From NCBI GenBank assembly GCA_016860845.1, contig BOKF01000027.1, positions 1 through 64,000 of the forward strand: DNA of 64,000 nucleotides, given 5' to 3'. The translations under genes were made by a program, and so were the position numbers. Each line of letters begins with the position of its first letter. Within the stretch, counting starts at the first letter, position 1. Shown in pieces: positions 9,061 through 18,036 of the stretch. Under the pieces are notes generated by a model, which saw only the letters and a program-made list of their open reading frames with translations, was not told where the DNA came from and did no database searches. This DNA comes from Chloroflexota bacterium (GTDB taxonomy: Bacteria > Chloroflexota > Anaerolineae > 4572-78 > J111).

Positions 9061-9090
9061 AAAACGCCCTCACCCTGATGAGGGCGTTTT
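9061..9090 (+). terminator. Intrinsic terminator after tRNA-Lys
   Basis: ACGCCCTCA (9064-9072) pairs with TGAGGGCGT (9079-9087) around a short loop, followed by T residues. A-rich bases on the 5' side make it a possible bidirectional terminator. Confidence 0.85.
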
Positions 9091-9118
9091 CAATTGAACT
9101 AGAATAAGGAGCCAGGCA

Positions 9119-11119
9119 ATGACCGCCAAATCTATATCCCCTCGACAAAGTCCCCTCTCAATCGATTCAACTGACCCCACGCTTTATAAAATTCAAACCC
9201 ACGCCGAAGGGCCAGGAGGACGTTTACCCCTCGACCCTGATTTTCTACTCCACGCCCCCAGCGGCGACCTTTTTGGCCTGACCCAAAATGTGGGCATGGG
9301 CTGGGAGCCGCACTTCCTGCGCCGCAAAGAGTTTCTCATCTTGAGTACGCAGGGTGGGGTGCGTGCGCCCGACGGCCGCCCGGTGGCCCTGGGTTATCAT
9401 ACCGGTCACTGGGAAGTGGGATTGTTGGTACAGGCCGCAGCAGAGGAATTCAAACGATTGGGCGCCATCCCGTTTGCCGGCTTTGTCAGCGATCCCTGCG
9501 ATGGCCGCACCCAGGGCACACGGGGCATGATGGACAGCCTGCCCTACCGCAACGACGCCGCCATTGTCTTGCGCCGCTTGATCCGGTCACTGCCGACTCG
9601 CCACGGAGTAATGGCTATTGGTACGTGTGACAAGGGCCTACCGGCGATGATGATTGCTCTGGCCGGCCAGCCTAACCTGCCGGGTATTCTCATTCCCGGC
9701 GGCGTGACTCTCCCCTCAACCCACGGGGAGGATGCGGGCAAAATTCAGACCATCGGGGCGCGCTTTGCTCAGGGCGAAATCAGCCTGGACGAGGCAGCCG
9801 AGTTGGGTTGCAAAGCCTGCGGCACGCCCGGCGGCGGCTGCCAGTTTTTAGGTACGGCTGCCACCAGCCAGGTCGTCAGCGAGGCGCTGGGCCTATCCTT
9901 GCTGCACTCGGCCCTGGCGCCTTCCGGACAACCCATCTGGCTCGACCTGGCCCGGCGCTCGGCCCAGGCTTTGCTCGAGCTGGAAGCGGCCCGGATCACC
10001 CTGGCCGACATCCTGACCGAAGACGCCCTGCATAATGCCATGGTCACCCACGCCGCTTTTGGCGGCAGCACAAACTTACTATTACATATCCCAGCCATCG
10101 CCCATGCCGCCGGTTTGGCCCGTCCCACGGTGGCCGACTGGACTCGGATCAACCGCCTGACGCCGCGCCTGGTGGACGTTTTGCCCAATGGACCGGTGAA
10201 CCATACCACCGTCCAGGTTTTTCTGGCCGGAGGCGTACCGGAAGTCATGCTGCATCTGCGCAGTTTGGGCTTGCTCCGCCTGGACACGCTAACCGTTCAC
10301 GGCCGGCCCTTGGGGGAAATGCTGGAAGTATGGGAACGGAGCGAGCGGCGGAAGTGGCTACGTGAATGGCTCTATAGCGAGGATAAAGTTGATCCCGACG
10401 AGGTGATTATGAATCCCCAGCAGGCCAGGGAGCGCGGGCTGACCAGCACCGTCACCTTTCCGACGGGAAACCTGGCCCCTGAAGGAGCGGTGGTCAAAAG
10501 TACTTCCATTGACCCGACGGTGGTGGACGCCGACGGGGTCTACCGCAAAATCGGCCCGGCGTGCGTCTTCACCAGCGAGCGGGCGGCAATTGCCGCGATC
10601 AAAGGGCAGGGTGGGCAGAGCATCCAGCCGGGCGATGTGATGGTCTTGATCGGGCGAGGGCCGCTGGGCTGCGGCATGGAAGAAACGGCCCAAATTACCA
10701 TTGCCCTCAAGTATTTGCCCTGGGGCAAGGAGGTCGCTTTGATCACCGATGCCCGGTTCAGTGGGGTCAGCACCGGCGCGTGTATCGGCCACGTCGGCCC
10801 GGAGGCATTGGCCGGCGGCCCACTGGGCCGGGTGCAGGAAGGGGATACCCTCCAAATCATGATTGACCGGGTCAACCTGACCGGTACGATTGATCTGATC
10901 GGCCACGGTGGACAGCGTTACAGTCCAGAGGAAGGAGCAGCCGTTTTGGCCGCACGGCCCCCCCATCCTGAACTAGCCCCCGACTCCAATCTGCCTGCCG
11001 ATACCCGCCTGTGGGCGGCGCTGCAAAACGCCAGCGGCGGCACCTGGGGCGGCTGCGTTTACGATGTGGAGACCATCATTGAGCTGCTAGAAGCCGGAAG
11101 GAGGGCACTGGGACGATGA
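9119..11119 (+). CDS. Sugar-acid dehydratase, YjhG/YagF (D-xylonate dehydratase) family
   Basis: This 666-residue IlvD/Edd-family enzyme matches E. coli YjhG/YagF closely along its length, including the N-terminal block ([15 protein letters not shown]), [56 protein letters not shown] and [20 protein letters not shown]. Family members remove water from aldonic acids such as D-xylonate to give 2-keto-3-deoxy acids, with an iron-sulfur cluster held by the Cys residues seen here. It opens a cluster of oxidoreductases and overlaps the next start (ATGA), so it is translationally coupled. Substrate is inferred from family; related aldonates remain possible. No aldolase or transporter for the pathway lies in the cluster. 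Confidence 0.9.
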   Translation: MTAKSISPRQSPLSIDSTDPTLYKIQTHAEGPGGRLPLDPDFLLHAPSGDLFGLTQNVGMGWEPHFLRRKEFLILSTQGGVRAPDGRPVALGYHTGHWEVGLLVQAAAEEFKRLGAIPFAGFVSDPCDGRTQGTRGMMDSLPYRNDAAIVLRRLIRSLPTRHGVMAIGTCDKGLPAMMIALAGQPNLPGILIPGGVTLPSTHGEDAGKIQTIGARFAQGEISLDEAAELGCKACGTPGGGCQFLGTAATSQVVSEALGLSLLHSALAPSGQPIWLDLARRSAQALLELEAARITLADILTEDALHNAMVTHAAFGGSTNLLLHIPAIAHAAGLARPTVADWTRINRLTPRLVDVLPNGPVNHTTVQVFLAGGVPEVMLHLRSLGLLRLDTLTVHGRPLGEMLEVWERSERRKWLREWLYSEDKVDPDEVIMNPQQARERGLTSTVTFPTGNLAPEGAVVKSTSIDPTVVDADGVYRKIGPACVFTSERAAIAAIKGQGGQSIQPGDVMVLIGRGPLGCGMEETAQITIALKYLPWGKEVALITDARFSGVSTGACIGHVGPEALAGGPLGRVQEGDTLQIMIDRVNLTGTIDLIGHGGQRYSPEEGAAVLAARPPHPELAPDSNLPADTRLWAALQNASGGTWGGCVYDVETIIELLEAGRRALGR

Positions 11120-11880
11120 ATACCTTATTCGATCTGAGCGGACAGGTCGCTTTGATCACCGGGGCATCGCGCGGGTTAGGCCGGGAAATGGCTCGAACCC
11201 TGGCCGAAGCGGGGGCTGACCTGGTGCTTGGCTCGCGCAATGTTGAAGAGATAAGCCGGGTGGCTGCGGAAATTGCCGCCAGCAGCCAGCGCCAGGTGAT
11301 TGACTGTGCCGTTGATGTGACCGACCATGCCTCGGTCGAAGCCATGGTGGCGCTGGCGCTGGCTCACTTTGGTCGGATTGATATTTTGGTCAACAGTGCG
11401 GGAGTTAATATCCGGGCGCCGATTCAGGAAATCAGAGATGAAGATTGGCAGCAGGTCCAACAGGTCAACGTGACCGGCACGTTCTACTGCTGCCGGGCGG
11501 TGACGCCGCATATGGTCAAGGCTGGCTATGGCCGGATCATCAATCTGGGTTCGGCGCTGAGCCTGGTGGGTCTGCCGTACCGGGTAAGTTATAGCAGTTC
11601 CAAGGGGGCGGTCATGCAGCTTAGCCGGACGCTGGCGGTAGAACTGGCCAAAACCGGGGTAACGGTCAACGTGCTCTGCCCCGGACCTTTTGCCACCGAC
11701 ATAAATCGGCCCGTCCTCGAAAGTCCTGAAGCGAGCGCCCAGATCATGGCCGAAATCCCGATGGGCCGCTGGGCCGAAATGCATGAAATCCGCGGCCCCA
11801 TCCTCTTTTTAGCCAGTCCCGCCAGCAGCTTTATGACCGGCGCAGTTCTAAGCGTAGATGGAGGCTGGACGGCTCATTGA
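11116..11880 (+). CDS. Short-chain dehydrogenase/reductase (SDR) 1
   Basis: This 254-residue classical SDR has the NAD(P) motif TGASRGLG (15-22), NSAG (93-96), catalytic Ser146 and the Y159xxxK163 pair, and ends with the typical C-terminal VDGGW. It resembles sugar-acid or sugar dehydrogenases of the gluconate 5-dehydrogenase type. Four-base overlap with the dehydratase gene points to the same sugar-acid pathway. Exact substrate is unknown. Confidence 0.9.
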   Translation: MNTLFDLSGQVALITGASRGLGREMARTLAEAGADLVLGSRNVEEISRVAAEIAASSQRQVIDCAVDVTDHASVEAMVALALAHFGRIDILVNSAGVNIRAPIQEIRDEDWQQVQQVNVTGTFYCCRAVTPHMVKAGYGRIINLGSALSLVGLPYRVSYSSSKGAVMQLSRTLAVELAKTGVTVNVLCPGPFATDINRPVLESPEASAQIMAEIPMGRWAEMHEIRGPILFLASPASSFMTGAVLSVDGGWTAH

Positions 11881-12046
11881 GGCCCACTTTGGCCGGATGT
11901 TACCGAGGCGGTTAATGGTCGAAAAAATTTCTTTCAAATATCATAGGCCAGGCTTTGGAGATACTTGCCCTACAGGTTAGGAGATTTTTTCTTTTTTCAT
12001 CCCCAAATCCCCTAATCCCGGCGAGAATTTTTCTAGAGAACTGCAT

Positions 12047-12075
12047 TTGTGCCCTTGTGCTATTTGTCCTAATAT
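12047..12075 (+). promoter_or_regulatory. Possible internal promoter in 11881-12110 gap
   Basis: TTGTGC and TAATAT are separated by 17 bases upstream of the second SDR gene. The 230-base gap holds no other recognisable signal. Confidence 0.4.
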
Positions 12076-12110
12076 AAAAACATCAAGCAGGAGGCAGCGA
12101 CTGATTATTT

Positions 12111-12926
12111 ATGAGCGAATCAAGACGGCGACCCCATGATGATGAATTTGAAATGCCGAGCCTGCGCCTCGACGGGCGGGTGGCTCTGGTGACGGGCGGC
12201 AGCCGCGGCCTGGGGCTGGGGATGGCCCTGGCCCTGGCCCACGCCGGTGCAGACATTGCCCTGGCGGCGCGCACCCGCGAACAGCTTGAGCAGGCGGCCA
12301 AGTGGGTCCGGCAGACGGGCCGGCAGGCGCTCGTTGTGCCGGCTGATGTTAGCGATGTGGCGGCGGTACGGGCCGCCGTGCAGCAGACGGCGGCTCATTT
12401 TGGCCGTCTGGATATTTTGGTCAACGGGGCGGGGATTAATCTGCGCCAGCCGGTTGACACCTTTACCGAGGCCGACTGGGACCGGCTGATGGCGGTCAAC
12501 CTCAAGAGTGTCTTTTTTGCCTGCCAGGAAGCGGCCAAAGTGATGCGGCAGCAGGGTAAAGGCAAAATTATCAACCTGGGCTCCCTCTCCTTTGAAATTG
12601 TTGTGCCCAACATTGCCCTGTATGCCATCAGCAAGGGTGGCATGCGCCAGTTGACCCGCGCCCTGGCGATTGAGTGGGCGAAAGAACGGATCAACGTCAA
12701 TGCCCTGGCGCCAGGGCGTTTTTGGACGGCGATGACCGATGCAGTCTTTTCCAAAGAAGAACTTTACGAGAGCGCGGTCAGCGTCATTCCGTTAGGGCGG
12801 CCCGGCATCCCCGCCGATTTGGCCGGGGCAACGGTCCTGCTGGCTTCCGATGCTTCCGATTACATCACCGGCCAAACCATCGTCATAGATGGCGGCTGGC
12901 TGGTCGGGGGTGGGGTGAAGGGGTAG
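12111..12926 (+). CDS. Short-chain dehydrogenase/reductase (SDR) 2
   Basis: This 271-residue classical SDR has TGGSRGLG (28-35), NGAG (105-108), Ser158 and Y171xxxK175. An N-terminal charged extension of about 20 residues precedes the fold. It is similar in style to SDR 1, and the two could be paralogues acting on epimeric or successive substrates of the sugar-acid pathway. The AGGAGG-like site (near 12090) is about 20 bases from the ATG, which is far. No in-frame alternative start codon was seen between them. Confidence 0.88.
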   Translation: MSESRRRPHDDEFEMPSLRLDGRVALVTGGSRGLGLGMALALAHAGADIALAARTREQLEQAAKWVRQTGRQALVVPADVSDVAAVRAAVQQTAAHFGRLDILVNGAGINLRQPVDTFTEADWDRLMAVNLKSVFFACQEAAKVMRQQGKGKIINLGSLSFEIVVPNIALYAISKGGMRQLTRALAIEWAKERINVNALAPGRFWTAMTDAVFSKEELYESAVSVIPLGRPGIPADLAGATVLLASDASDYITGQTIVIDGGWLVGGGVKG

Positions 12927-12927
12927 T

Positions 12928-12959
12928 AAAAAGTCAAACGTGAAATGTGAAGGTTGAAA
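12928..12959. repeat. Single-arm period-7 repeat (CGTGAAA type)
   Basis: A short run of units close to ACGTGAA occupies the 33-base gap between SDR 2 and the MDR gene. It reaches almost to the ATG and so forms the leader of the next gene. No inverted partner is present. Confidence 0.5.
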
Positions 12960-14003
12960 ATGACAACAAACAAATCTTCTATGCAAGCCTTAATGTTCAC
13001 CGCCATCAGGGAACACCAACTGGTCGAACTGCCCATGCCCACGATTGATCGGCCTGATGGGGTGCTGTTGAAGGTCAAATCGGTCGGGGTGTGCGGGTCT
13101 GACCTGCACGGTTACACCGGCCAGACCGGGCGGCGCATCCCGCCGCTGATTATGGGCCACGAAGCCACCGGCGAAGTGGTGGCCGTGGGTAATGCCGTGG
13201 AGAACCTGCCGCTGGGCAGCCGGGTGGCTGTTCAACCGGTTGAGTTCTGCGGGGTTTGCCCCCAGTGCTTGGCGGGGCGGCGGAATGTGTGCGAAAACCG
13301 GCGCTTAATGGGCATGAACGCGCCCGGCGCTTACGCCGAGTATGTGGCATGGCCGGCGGCGAATCTCTTCCCCTTGCCCGACAACCTATCCTACGAAAAC
13401 GGCGCTCTGACCGAGCCGTTAGCTGTGGCGGTGCATGCGGTCAGCCTGGCGCCCATCAGGCCCTACGATACCGCCTTGATTGTCGGCGCGGGGCCGATTG
13501 GCCTGCTGACGCTGGCGGTGCTCAAGTTGACCGGGGTCAGCCTGATCGCGGTCAGCGACGCCAGCGATGCCCGGCTGGAACTGGCCCGGGCCATTGGCGC
13601 GCAGGTGACCATCAACCCCACCCAGCAAAATCCGCGCCAGGCGGTCAATGAATTTACCAACGGCAGTGGGGTAGACCTGGCCTTTGAGGCGGTCGGCCTG
13701 AGCGCCACTGCCCAGCAAAGCCTGGAAGTGACGCGCAACAAAGGCACGGTCATCTGGATCGGCAACAACCAGCGCATAATCGAGATTGATATGCAGGCAG
13801 TGGTGACGCGCGAGCTGGCGGTCATCGGTTCCTACGGCATGACCGGCGAGGATTTCCAGCGCTCGCTGCGGATGCTGGCCGACGGCTGTATCCCAACGGA
13901 ACAACTCATCAACCGGCGGGCCACACTGAGCGAAGGGCCGGCGCTGTTCGACCAACTTTTGGCCTCGCCGGAAACGATTAAATGTATGATTAACTTTGTC
14001 TGA
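12960..14003 (+). CDS. Zinc-dependent medium-chain dehydrogenase (sorbitol/threonine dehydrogenase-like)
   Basis: This 347-residue MDR enzyme has catalytic-zinc ligands C45 (GVCGSD) and H67-E68 (GHEATG), plus the structural-zinc set C97, C100, C103 and C111. The Rossmann motif (VGAGPIGLL) lies near residue 176. The pattern fits polyol, sugar or L-threonine dehydrogenases. I use the ATG at 12960; a TTG two codons earlier and an ATG at residue 8 are alternatives. It sits within the sugar-acid cluster and probably oxidises a sugar, polyol or intermediate there. Confidence 0.9.
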   Translation: MTTNKSSMQALMFTAIREHQLVELPMPTIDRPDGVLLKVKSVGVCGSDLHGYTGQTGRRIPPLIMGHEATGEVVAVGNAVENLPLGSRVAVQPVEFCGVCPQCLAGRRNVCENRRLMGMNAPGAYAEYVAWPAANLFPLPDNLSYENGALTEPLAVAVHAVSLAPIRPYDTALIVGAGPIGLLTLAVLKLTGVSLIAVSDASDARLELARAIGAQVTINPTQQNPRQAVNEFTNGSGVDLAFEAVGLSATAQQSLEVTRNKGTVIWIGNNQRIIEIDMQAVVTRELAVIGSYGMTGEDFQRSLRMLADGCIPTEQLINRRATLSEGPALFDQLLASPETIKCMINFV

Positions 14004-14035
14004 CGATCTTTGATTTTAGATTTACGATTAACATC
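14004..14035. repeat. Single-arm period-7 repeat (GATTTAC type)
   Basis: Four consecutive 7-base units close to GATTTAC fill most of the gap before SDR 3. The same unit type recurs at 60819-60860. Confidence 0.6.
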
Positions 14036-14067
14036 CTGGCTTCGCAAATCAAAAGTGGAGTTTTAAG

Positions 14068-14808
14068 ATGAGACTAGCCGGTAAAGTGGCCGTTATCACC
14101 GGGGCGGCGTCGGGAATTGGCCAGGCGACGGCGATCCGTTTTGCCCAGGAAGGGGCGCGGGTGGTGGTCGCCGATATTAACGGGGCGGGCGGCCAGGCAA
14201 CGGTTGAGCAGGTTAAGCGCCAGGGTGGGCAGGCAGTCTTTATCGAAACCAATGTGGGACGGGAAGCGGATTTAGCGCGGATGGTCGAGTTTGCCGTGAC
14301 TACCTACGGCGGCCTGGACATTTTGCACAACAACGCCTATTGGACCGAAGCCCGGCCGGCCCTGGAAACCACTCTGGAGAACTGGCAGCACACACTCGAC
14401 GTGACCCTGCGGCCGGTCTGGCTGGCGGCCAAGATCGCTGCGCCTCACCTGCGGGCGCGGGGAACGGGCGTTATCCTCAACACTGCTTCTATCCACAGCA
14501 TCGTCGGAGTGGCCGGTTATGCTGCCTATCAAGCGGCCAAAGGCGGGGTCATGTCGCTTACCCGCGCCCTGGCCCTGGAACTCGCCCCGGAGATTCGCGT
14601 GGTGGCCATTTTGCCCGGCGCGATTGACACCCCCGCCGCTGCTATTGGCGATCCGGCCGCCCTGGACCAGTTTATTGCCAGCCTGCCTTTGAAACGCATC
14701 GGCCGGCCGGAAGAGGTGGCCAACCTGGCCCTGTTCCTGGCTTCGGATGAGGCGGCGTATATTACCGGCACAGGGGTCGTGATTGATGGCGGGTTCACGG
14801 CGCAGTGA
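14068..14808 (+). CDS. Short-chain dehydrogenase/reductase (SDR) 3
   Basis: This 246-residue classical SDR has TGAASGIG (11-18), Ser141 and Y154xxxK158. The usual NAG motif is NNA (88-90), a conservative change seen in many active SDRs. It is third of its kind in the cluster. Coenzyme preference is probably NAD, since an acidic residue (D36) ends the second strand. Substrate unknown. Confidence 0.9.
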   Translation: MRLAGKVAVITGAASGIGQATAIRFAQEGARVVVADINGAGGQATVEQVKRQGGQAVFIETNVGREADLARMVEFAVTTYGGLDILHNNAYWTEARPALETTLENWQHTLDVTLRPVWLAAKIAAPHLRARGTGVILNTASIHSIVGVAGYAAYQAAKGGVMSLTRALALELAPEIRVVAILPGAIDTPAAAIGDPAALDQFIASLPLKRIGRPEEVANLALFLASDEAAYITGTGVVIDGGFTAQ

Positions 14809-14869
14809 AATATCAGACTGTGGCCAGTATTGAAACCAAAGTTTATCAGGCGAGCATCAGGCTGTAAGA

Positions 14870-15823
14870 ATGATAAATCTTGAAACCGAAGCGACCCAGG
14901 CCGAACAGCGAATTCGGCCTTACGTTCGTGAAACGCCGCTGGAACCCGCCCTGGCGCTGAGCCAAAGGGGACAGGGCCACGTTTATCTCAAGCTGGAAAA
15001 TCTCCAACCAACCGGCTCGTTCAAGCTGCGGGGGGCGATGAATAAGCTGCTCACTCTGACCCCGGAGCAGCGCGCCCAGGGAATTGTGACCGCCTCTTCC
15101 GGCAACCACGGGGCGGCAGTGGCCTATGGCCTGAGCCGCCTGGGCTTGCAAGGGCAGATTTTTGTGCCGGAAAATGCTTCACCGGTAAAAGTCGAAATGA
15201 TCCGGCGTTTTGGAGCGGAGGTTCACCCCTACGGCAACGACAGCGGCCTGACCGAACTTTACGCCCGCGACTACGCGGATCAACATGGGATGGTTTACAT
15301 CTCGCCTTACAATGACAAGCAAATTATCGCCGGCCAGGGCACGATTGGGGTGGAACTGGCCCGGCAGTTAGACCCGATTGACGCCGTTTTTGTGACGATT
15401 GGCGGCGGGGGGCTGATTAGCGGGATTGCCGGCTATCTCAAAACGGCCAGGCCGGGGATCAAGGTCATCGGCTGTTTGCCGGAGAACTCACCGGTCATGG
15501 CCGAGTCGGTCAAGGCAGGCCGGATTATCGAGATGGACTCCCTCCCCACCCTGTCGGACGGCAGCGCCGGGGGGATCGAGCCGGGGGCTATCACCTTTGA
15601 ATTGTGCCAGAAGTGGGTGGATGACTACGTATTGGTGAGCGAAGAAGAAATCAAAGCAGCCATGCGCCTGGCCATCGAAACCCAGCATATGCTTATCGAA
15701 GGGGCGGCAGGAGTTGCCGTGGCCGCCTATCTCAAAACAGCCGAGCGGTTCCGCGTTCAAAATGTGATTATCGTAATCTGCGGGGCCAATATCAGCCTGG
15801 AGACTTTAAAGAGTATTCTGTAG
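14870..15823 (+). CDS. PLP-dependent threonine/serine dehydratase-like enzyme
   Basis: This 317-residue fold-type II PLP enzyme has Schiff-base Lys K52 (GSFKLRGA), the substrate loop SSGNHG (76-81) and the phosphate-binding GGGGLISG. It lacks the C-terminal ACT domain of biosynthetic IlvA, so it is of the catabolic or serine-racemase/hydroxyaspartate-dehydratase type. It lies 61 bases after SDR 3 and may be co-transcribed, giving the cluster a route for a hydroxy-amino acid. The substrate cannot be fixed from sequence. Confidence 0.88.
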   Translation: MINLETEATQAEQRIRPYVRETPLEPALALSQRGQGHVYLKLENLQPTGSFKLRGAMNKLLTLTPEQRAQGIVTASSGNHGAAVAYGLSRLGLQGQIFVPENASPVKVEMIRRFGAEVHPYGNDSGLTELYARDYADQHGMVYISPYNDKQIIAGQGTIGVELARQLDPIDAVFVTIGGGGLISGIAGYLKTARPGIKVIGCLPENSPVMAESVKAGRIIEMDSLPTLSDGSAGGIEPGAITFELCQKWVDDYVLVSEEEIKAAMRLAIETQHMLIEGAAGVAVAAYLKTAERFRVQNVIIVICGANISLETLKSIL

Positions 15824-15852
15824 CCCGGTAGGTCTTCTCGGAAACAGAAGTT

Positions 15853-15916
15853 TTGACAGGATTGACAAGATAAGACCAGCCAAAACCAATCCTGTTAATC
15901 TTATAAATCTTGTCCA
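15853..15916. repeat. Period-9 degenerate repeat, inverted pair
   Basis: Units of nine bases close to GATTGACAA on the left (15853-15878) face units close to AATCTTGTT on the right (15888-15916), so the arms are complementary. The element lies between the PLP dehydratase and the FHA promoter. A second period-9 pair is at 59359-59424. Confidence 0.65.
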
Positions 15917-15951
15917 AATACCCGGCTAAATGTCCATATTTCGAAATTCCG

Positions 15952-15980
15952 TTGACAGCCCTTCTACCTGATGCTATACT
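15952..15980 (+). promoter_or_regulatory. Strong sigma-70 promoter before FHA gene
   Basis: A consensus TTGACA is followed after 17 bases by TATACT, 43 bases upstream of the chosen FHA start. It separates the FHA/FGE-fold pair from the sugar-acid cluster. Confidence 0.8.
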
Positions 15981-16022
15981 TGAAGTAGACTCAATTACCC
16001 AATGAGGGGAAGTTGCTGGTCA

Positions 16023-17246
16023 ATGTTCAAATATGATTGCCGTAAGTGCCCCATCCGAAACCGCTGTATTGAAGAGAGCAACAACGCTCCCAGCATCAAG
16101 TCCATGATTCGCCATGCCTTTACGGCGCGAACCGACACTCACTCCACCTGGGGACTGCTGCAAATCAATTGTCTCCTGGTTAAAGCGGATGAGGAACGGA
16201 CCAGAAAAGATCCCCAGGAAGAATCACTGCTAGCTCGCCGCCTGCGCCAGATCCGCGAGTCCAGAGAAAACGTCTCGGCTGAACCAGCCCAAGCAGCCAA
16301 ATCCACCCCAAAACGTCCCGATTATCTTCAGCCTGTCGCTTCAACCCCGCCTGATCCCCTGGCCCCGACCGTGAAGGAAACCCCACCGCAATCGCCAAGT
16401 AAGCCCGAATCACGCTGGGAAACTTCGTCGCTGGGCCATCCGTCGCCTGAAATGCCGGCCTGGGCTGCCTCAAACGGCGAACCGCGCCCGGACGTCATCG
16501 GAGCAGTGGAGGCGCTGCCAAAATACTTACCCAATAAAGCCCAGAAAGCGGCCAGCAATCAGCCCAAACCGTATTGGTTGACCGTCAATACCAGCAGCCG
16601 GCACATCGCTCTTCCGATTTCCGGCGAGTTGGTCCTGGGGCGGTTTGATCCCAACCTGGGTCTGCCCCCCGACGTTGATCTGGCCTATGAAGATGCCGGG
16701 GCCAGGGCAATTTCACGCCGCCACGCCAAAATCGTCGGCCTGGATGGACGCCATACGGTTGAGGACCTGGGCAGCCGGCACGGCATCTTTCTCAACGGCG
16801 AACAAATAAAATTTAGACCCTCACGCCAGCTTCAGCATGGCGATCAAATTACCCTGGGTAATTTAAAGCTCTATTACGATATGGTCCCGGTTGATCGTCT
16901 GATCGTCGTGGCTACAGCACAGGTTCGCCATACCCTGATGGCGCCTACTGGGGAACAGGTGATTATTACCCCTCCCGATGAGATCGTTATTGGCCGCTCC
17001 GACCGTTACGTGGACTTTGTCCCCGATATTGACCTGAGCGCCGTCGGCGACATCGCCGTCCGCGTATCACGACGGCATGCCATTATTACCTGGCGCAACG
17101 GCAGCCCTTATGTGGAGGACCTGGGCAGTGGTTTTGGGACCCGCCTCAATGGGGAAATCTTGCTCCTGGGCCAGGCGGTCCCCCTCAAACCGGGGGATCA
17201 TATCTGGCTGGGCGGCTGTGTGCTGGCTTATGATGTGGCAATTTAA
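16023..17246 (+). CDS. Double FHA-domain protein with N-terminal Cys cluster
   Basis: FHA domains bind phosphothreonine peptides made by Ser/Thr kinases. The N-terminus has CRKCPIRNRC, a four-Cys arrangement that could hold zinc or a cluster. A Pro-rich, probably disordered linker follows (about 60-180). FHA domain 1 has GRFDPN, SRRHAKI and LGSRHGIFLNG; FHA domain 2 has GRSDRY, SRRHAII and LGSGFGTRLNG. I prefer the ATG at 16023 after a GAGGGG over an in-frame ATG at 16002. No kinase is adjacent. The FGE-fold gene follows by 18 bases and is probably co-expressed. Confidence 0.85.
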   Translation: MFKYDCRKCPIRNRCIEESNNAPSIKSMIRHAFTARTDTHSTWGLLQINCLLVKADEERTRKDPQEESLLARRLRQIRESRENVSAEPAQAAKSTPKRPDYLQPVASTPPDPLAPTVKETPPQSPSKPESRWETSSLGHPSPEMPAWAASNGEPRPDVIGAVEALPKYLPNKAQKAASNQPKPYWLTVNTSSRHIALPISGELVLGRFDPNLGLPPDVDLAYEDAGARAISRRHAKIVGLDGRHTVEDLGSRHGIFLNGEQIKFRPSRQLQHGDQITLGNLKLYYDMVPVDRLIVVATAQVRHTLMAPTGEQVIITPPDEIVIGRSDRYVDFVPDIDLSAVGDIAVRVSRRHAIITWRNGSPYVEDLGSGFGTRLNGEILLLGQAVPLKPGDHIWLGGCVLAYDVAI

Positions 17247-17264
17247 TCCAAGAGGTAGATAACG

Positions 17265-18029
17265 ATGACCCAAAACCTTCAAACCACCTCCTCTATCATC
17301 GTCTGGCCCAATGATGGCAAAGAAATGGTCTTTATTCCTGGAGGAACTTTCATTATGGGCAGCGACGATGGCCACCCCAATCACCAACCCAAACACCGGG
17401 TTTCAGTGGCCGATTTTTACCTGGACCGCTGGCCGGTCACCAACGCCGAGTACAAGAAGTTTGTGGATGCGACCGGCTATGCTGTGCCCAATTATGAAGT
17501 CAGTTGGTGTGACACCCAGGGATACAATTGGGACCCGCACGCTCGCACGTACCCGGCGGGCAAGGCTGACCATCCGGTGGTGCTGGTCACCTGGGCTGAT
17601 GCGATGGCTTATGCCGCCTGGGCCGGCAAACGTTTGCCGACCGAAGCCGAGTGGGAACGGGCTGCTCGTGGTCTCAAGGGCCGGCGTTATGCCTGGGGGG
17701 ATGATTTTGCGGCAGAATGTTGCAATTGCAAAGAGATTGGCTTAAAAGAAACCAGCCCGGTGGGCGCCTTCTCCCCGGCCGGCGATACGCCGGAAGGCGT
17801 AATTGACATGGTCGGCAACGTCTGGGAGTGGACCAACAGCCTGTTTTACCCCTTCCCCTATGATCCCGATGATGGGCGGGAGAGCCGCCAGGCTGAAGGT
17901 TTTCGGGTGCTGCGGGGGGCTTCGTGGGTTAATGACGCCAGCGTGGCCAACTGTCTATCCCGGCTGGATGGAGATTTCCAGTTTTACAATAATGTCGGCT
18001 TCCGCTGTGCGGTCTCGCCGGAAACGTAA
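17265..18029 (+). CDS. Formylglycine-generating-enzyme-fold (SUMF1/FGE-sulfatase) protein
   Basis: This 254-residue protein has the FGE fold: FIPGGTFIMGSDD, FYLDRWPVTNAEYKKFV, VTWADAMAYAAWAGKRLPTEAEWE, NVWEWT and a C-terminal GFRCAV. The two-Cys copper site of genuine FGE is not complete: only one Cys (VANCLSRL) is near the expected place. It is therefore more likely one of the many FGE-fold proteins with a binding or other role, often paired with kinases or FHA proteins. It follows the FHA gene by 18 bases and converges on the methyltransferase. Confidence 0.85.
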   Translation: MTQNLQTTSSIIVWPNDGKEMVFIPGGTFIMGSDDGHPNHQPKHRVSVADFYLDRWPVTNAEYKKFVDATGYAVPNYEVSWCDTQGYNWDPHARTYPAGKADHPVVLVTWADAMAYAAWAGKRLPTEAEWERAARGLKGRRYAWGDDFAAECCNCKEIGLKETSPVGAFSPAGDTPEGVIDMVGNVWEWTNSLFYPFPYDPDDGRESRQAEGFRVLRGASWVNDASVANCLSRLDGDFQFYNNVGFRCAVSPET

Positions 18030-18036
18030 GATAATT

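Noticed and set aside
9119..11119. Dihydroxy-acid dehydratase IlvD for branched-chain synthesis
   Set aside because: The length (666 residues) and N-terminal sequence fit YjhG/YagF rather than IlvD, and the neighbours are catabolic, despite leu genes 8 kb away.
17265..18029. Genuine formylglycine-generating enzyme
   Set aside because: Only one Cys is near the expected catalytic pair, so sulfatase activation cannot be supported.
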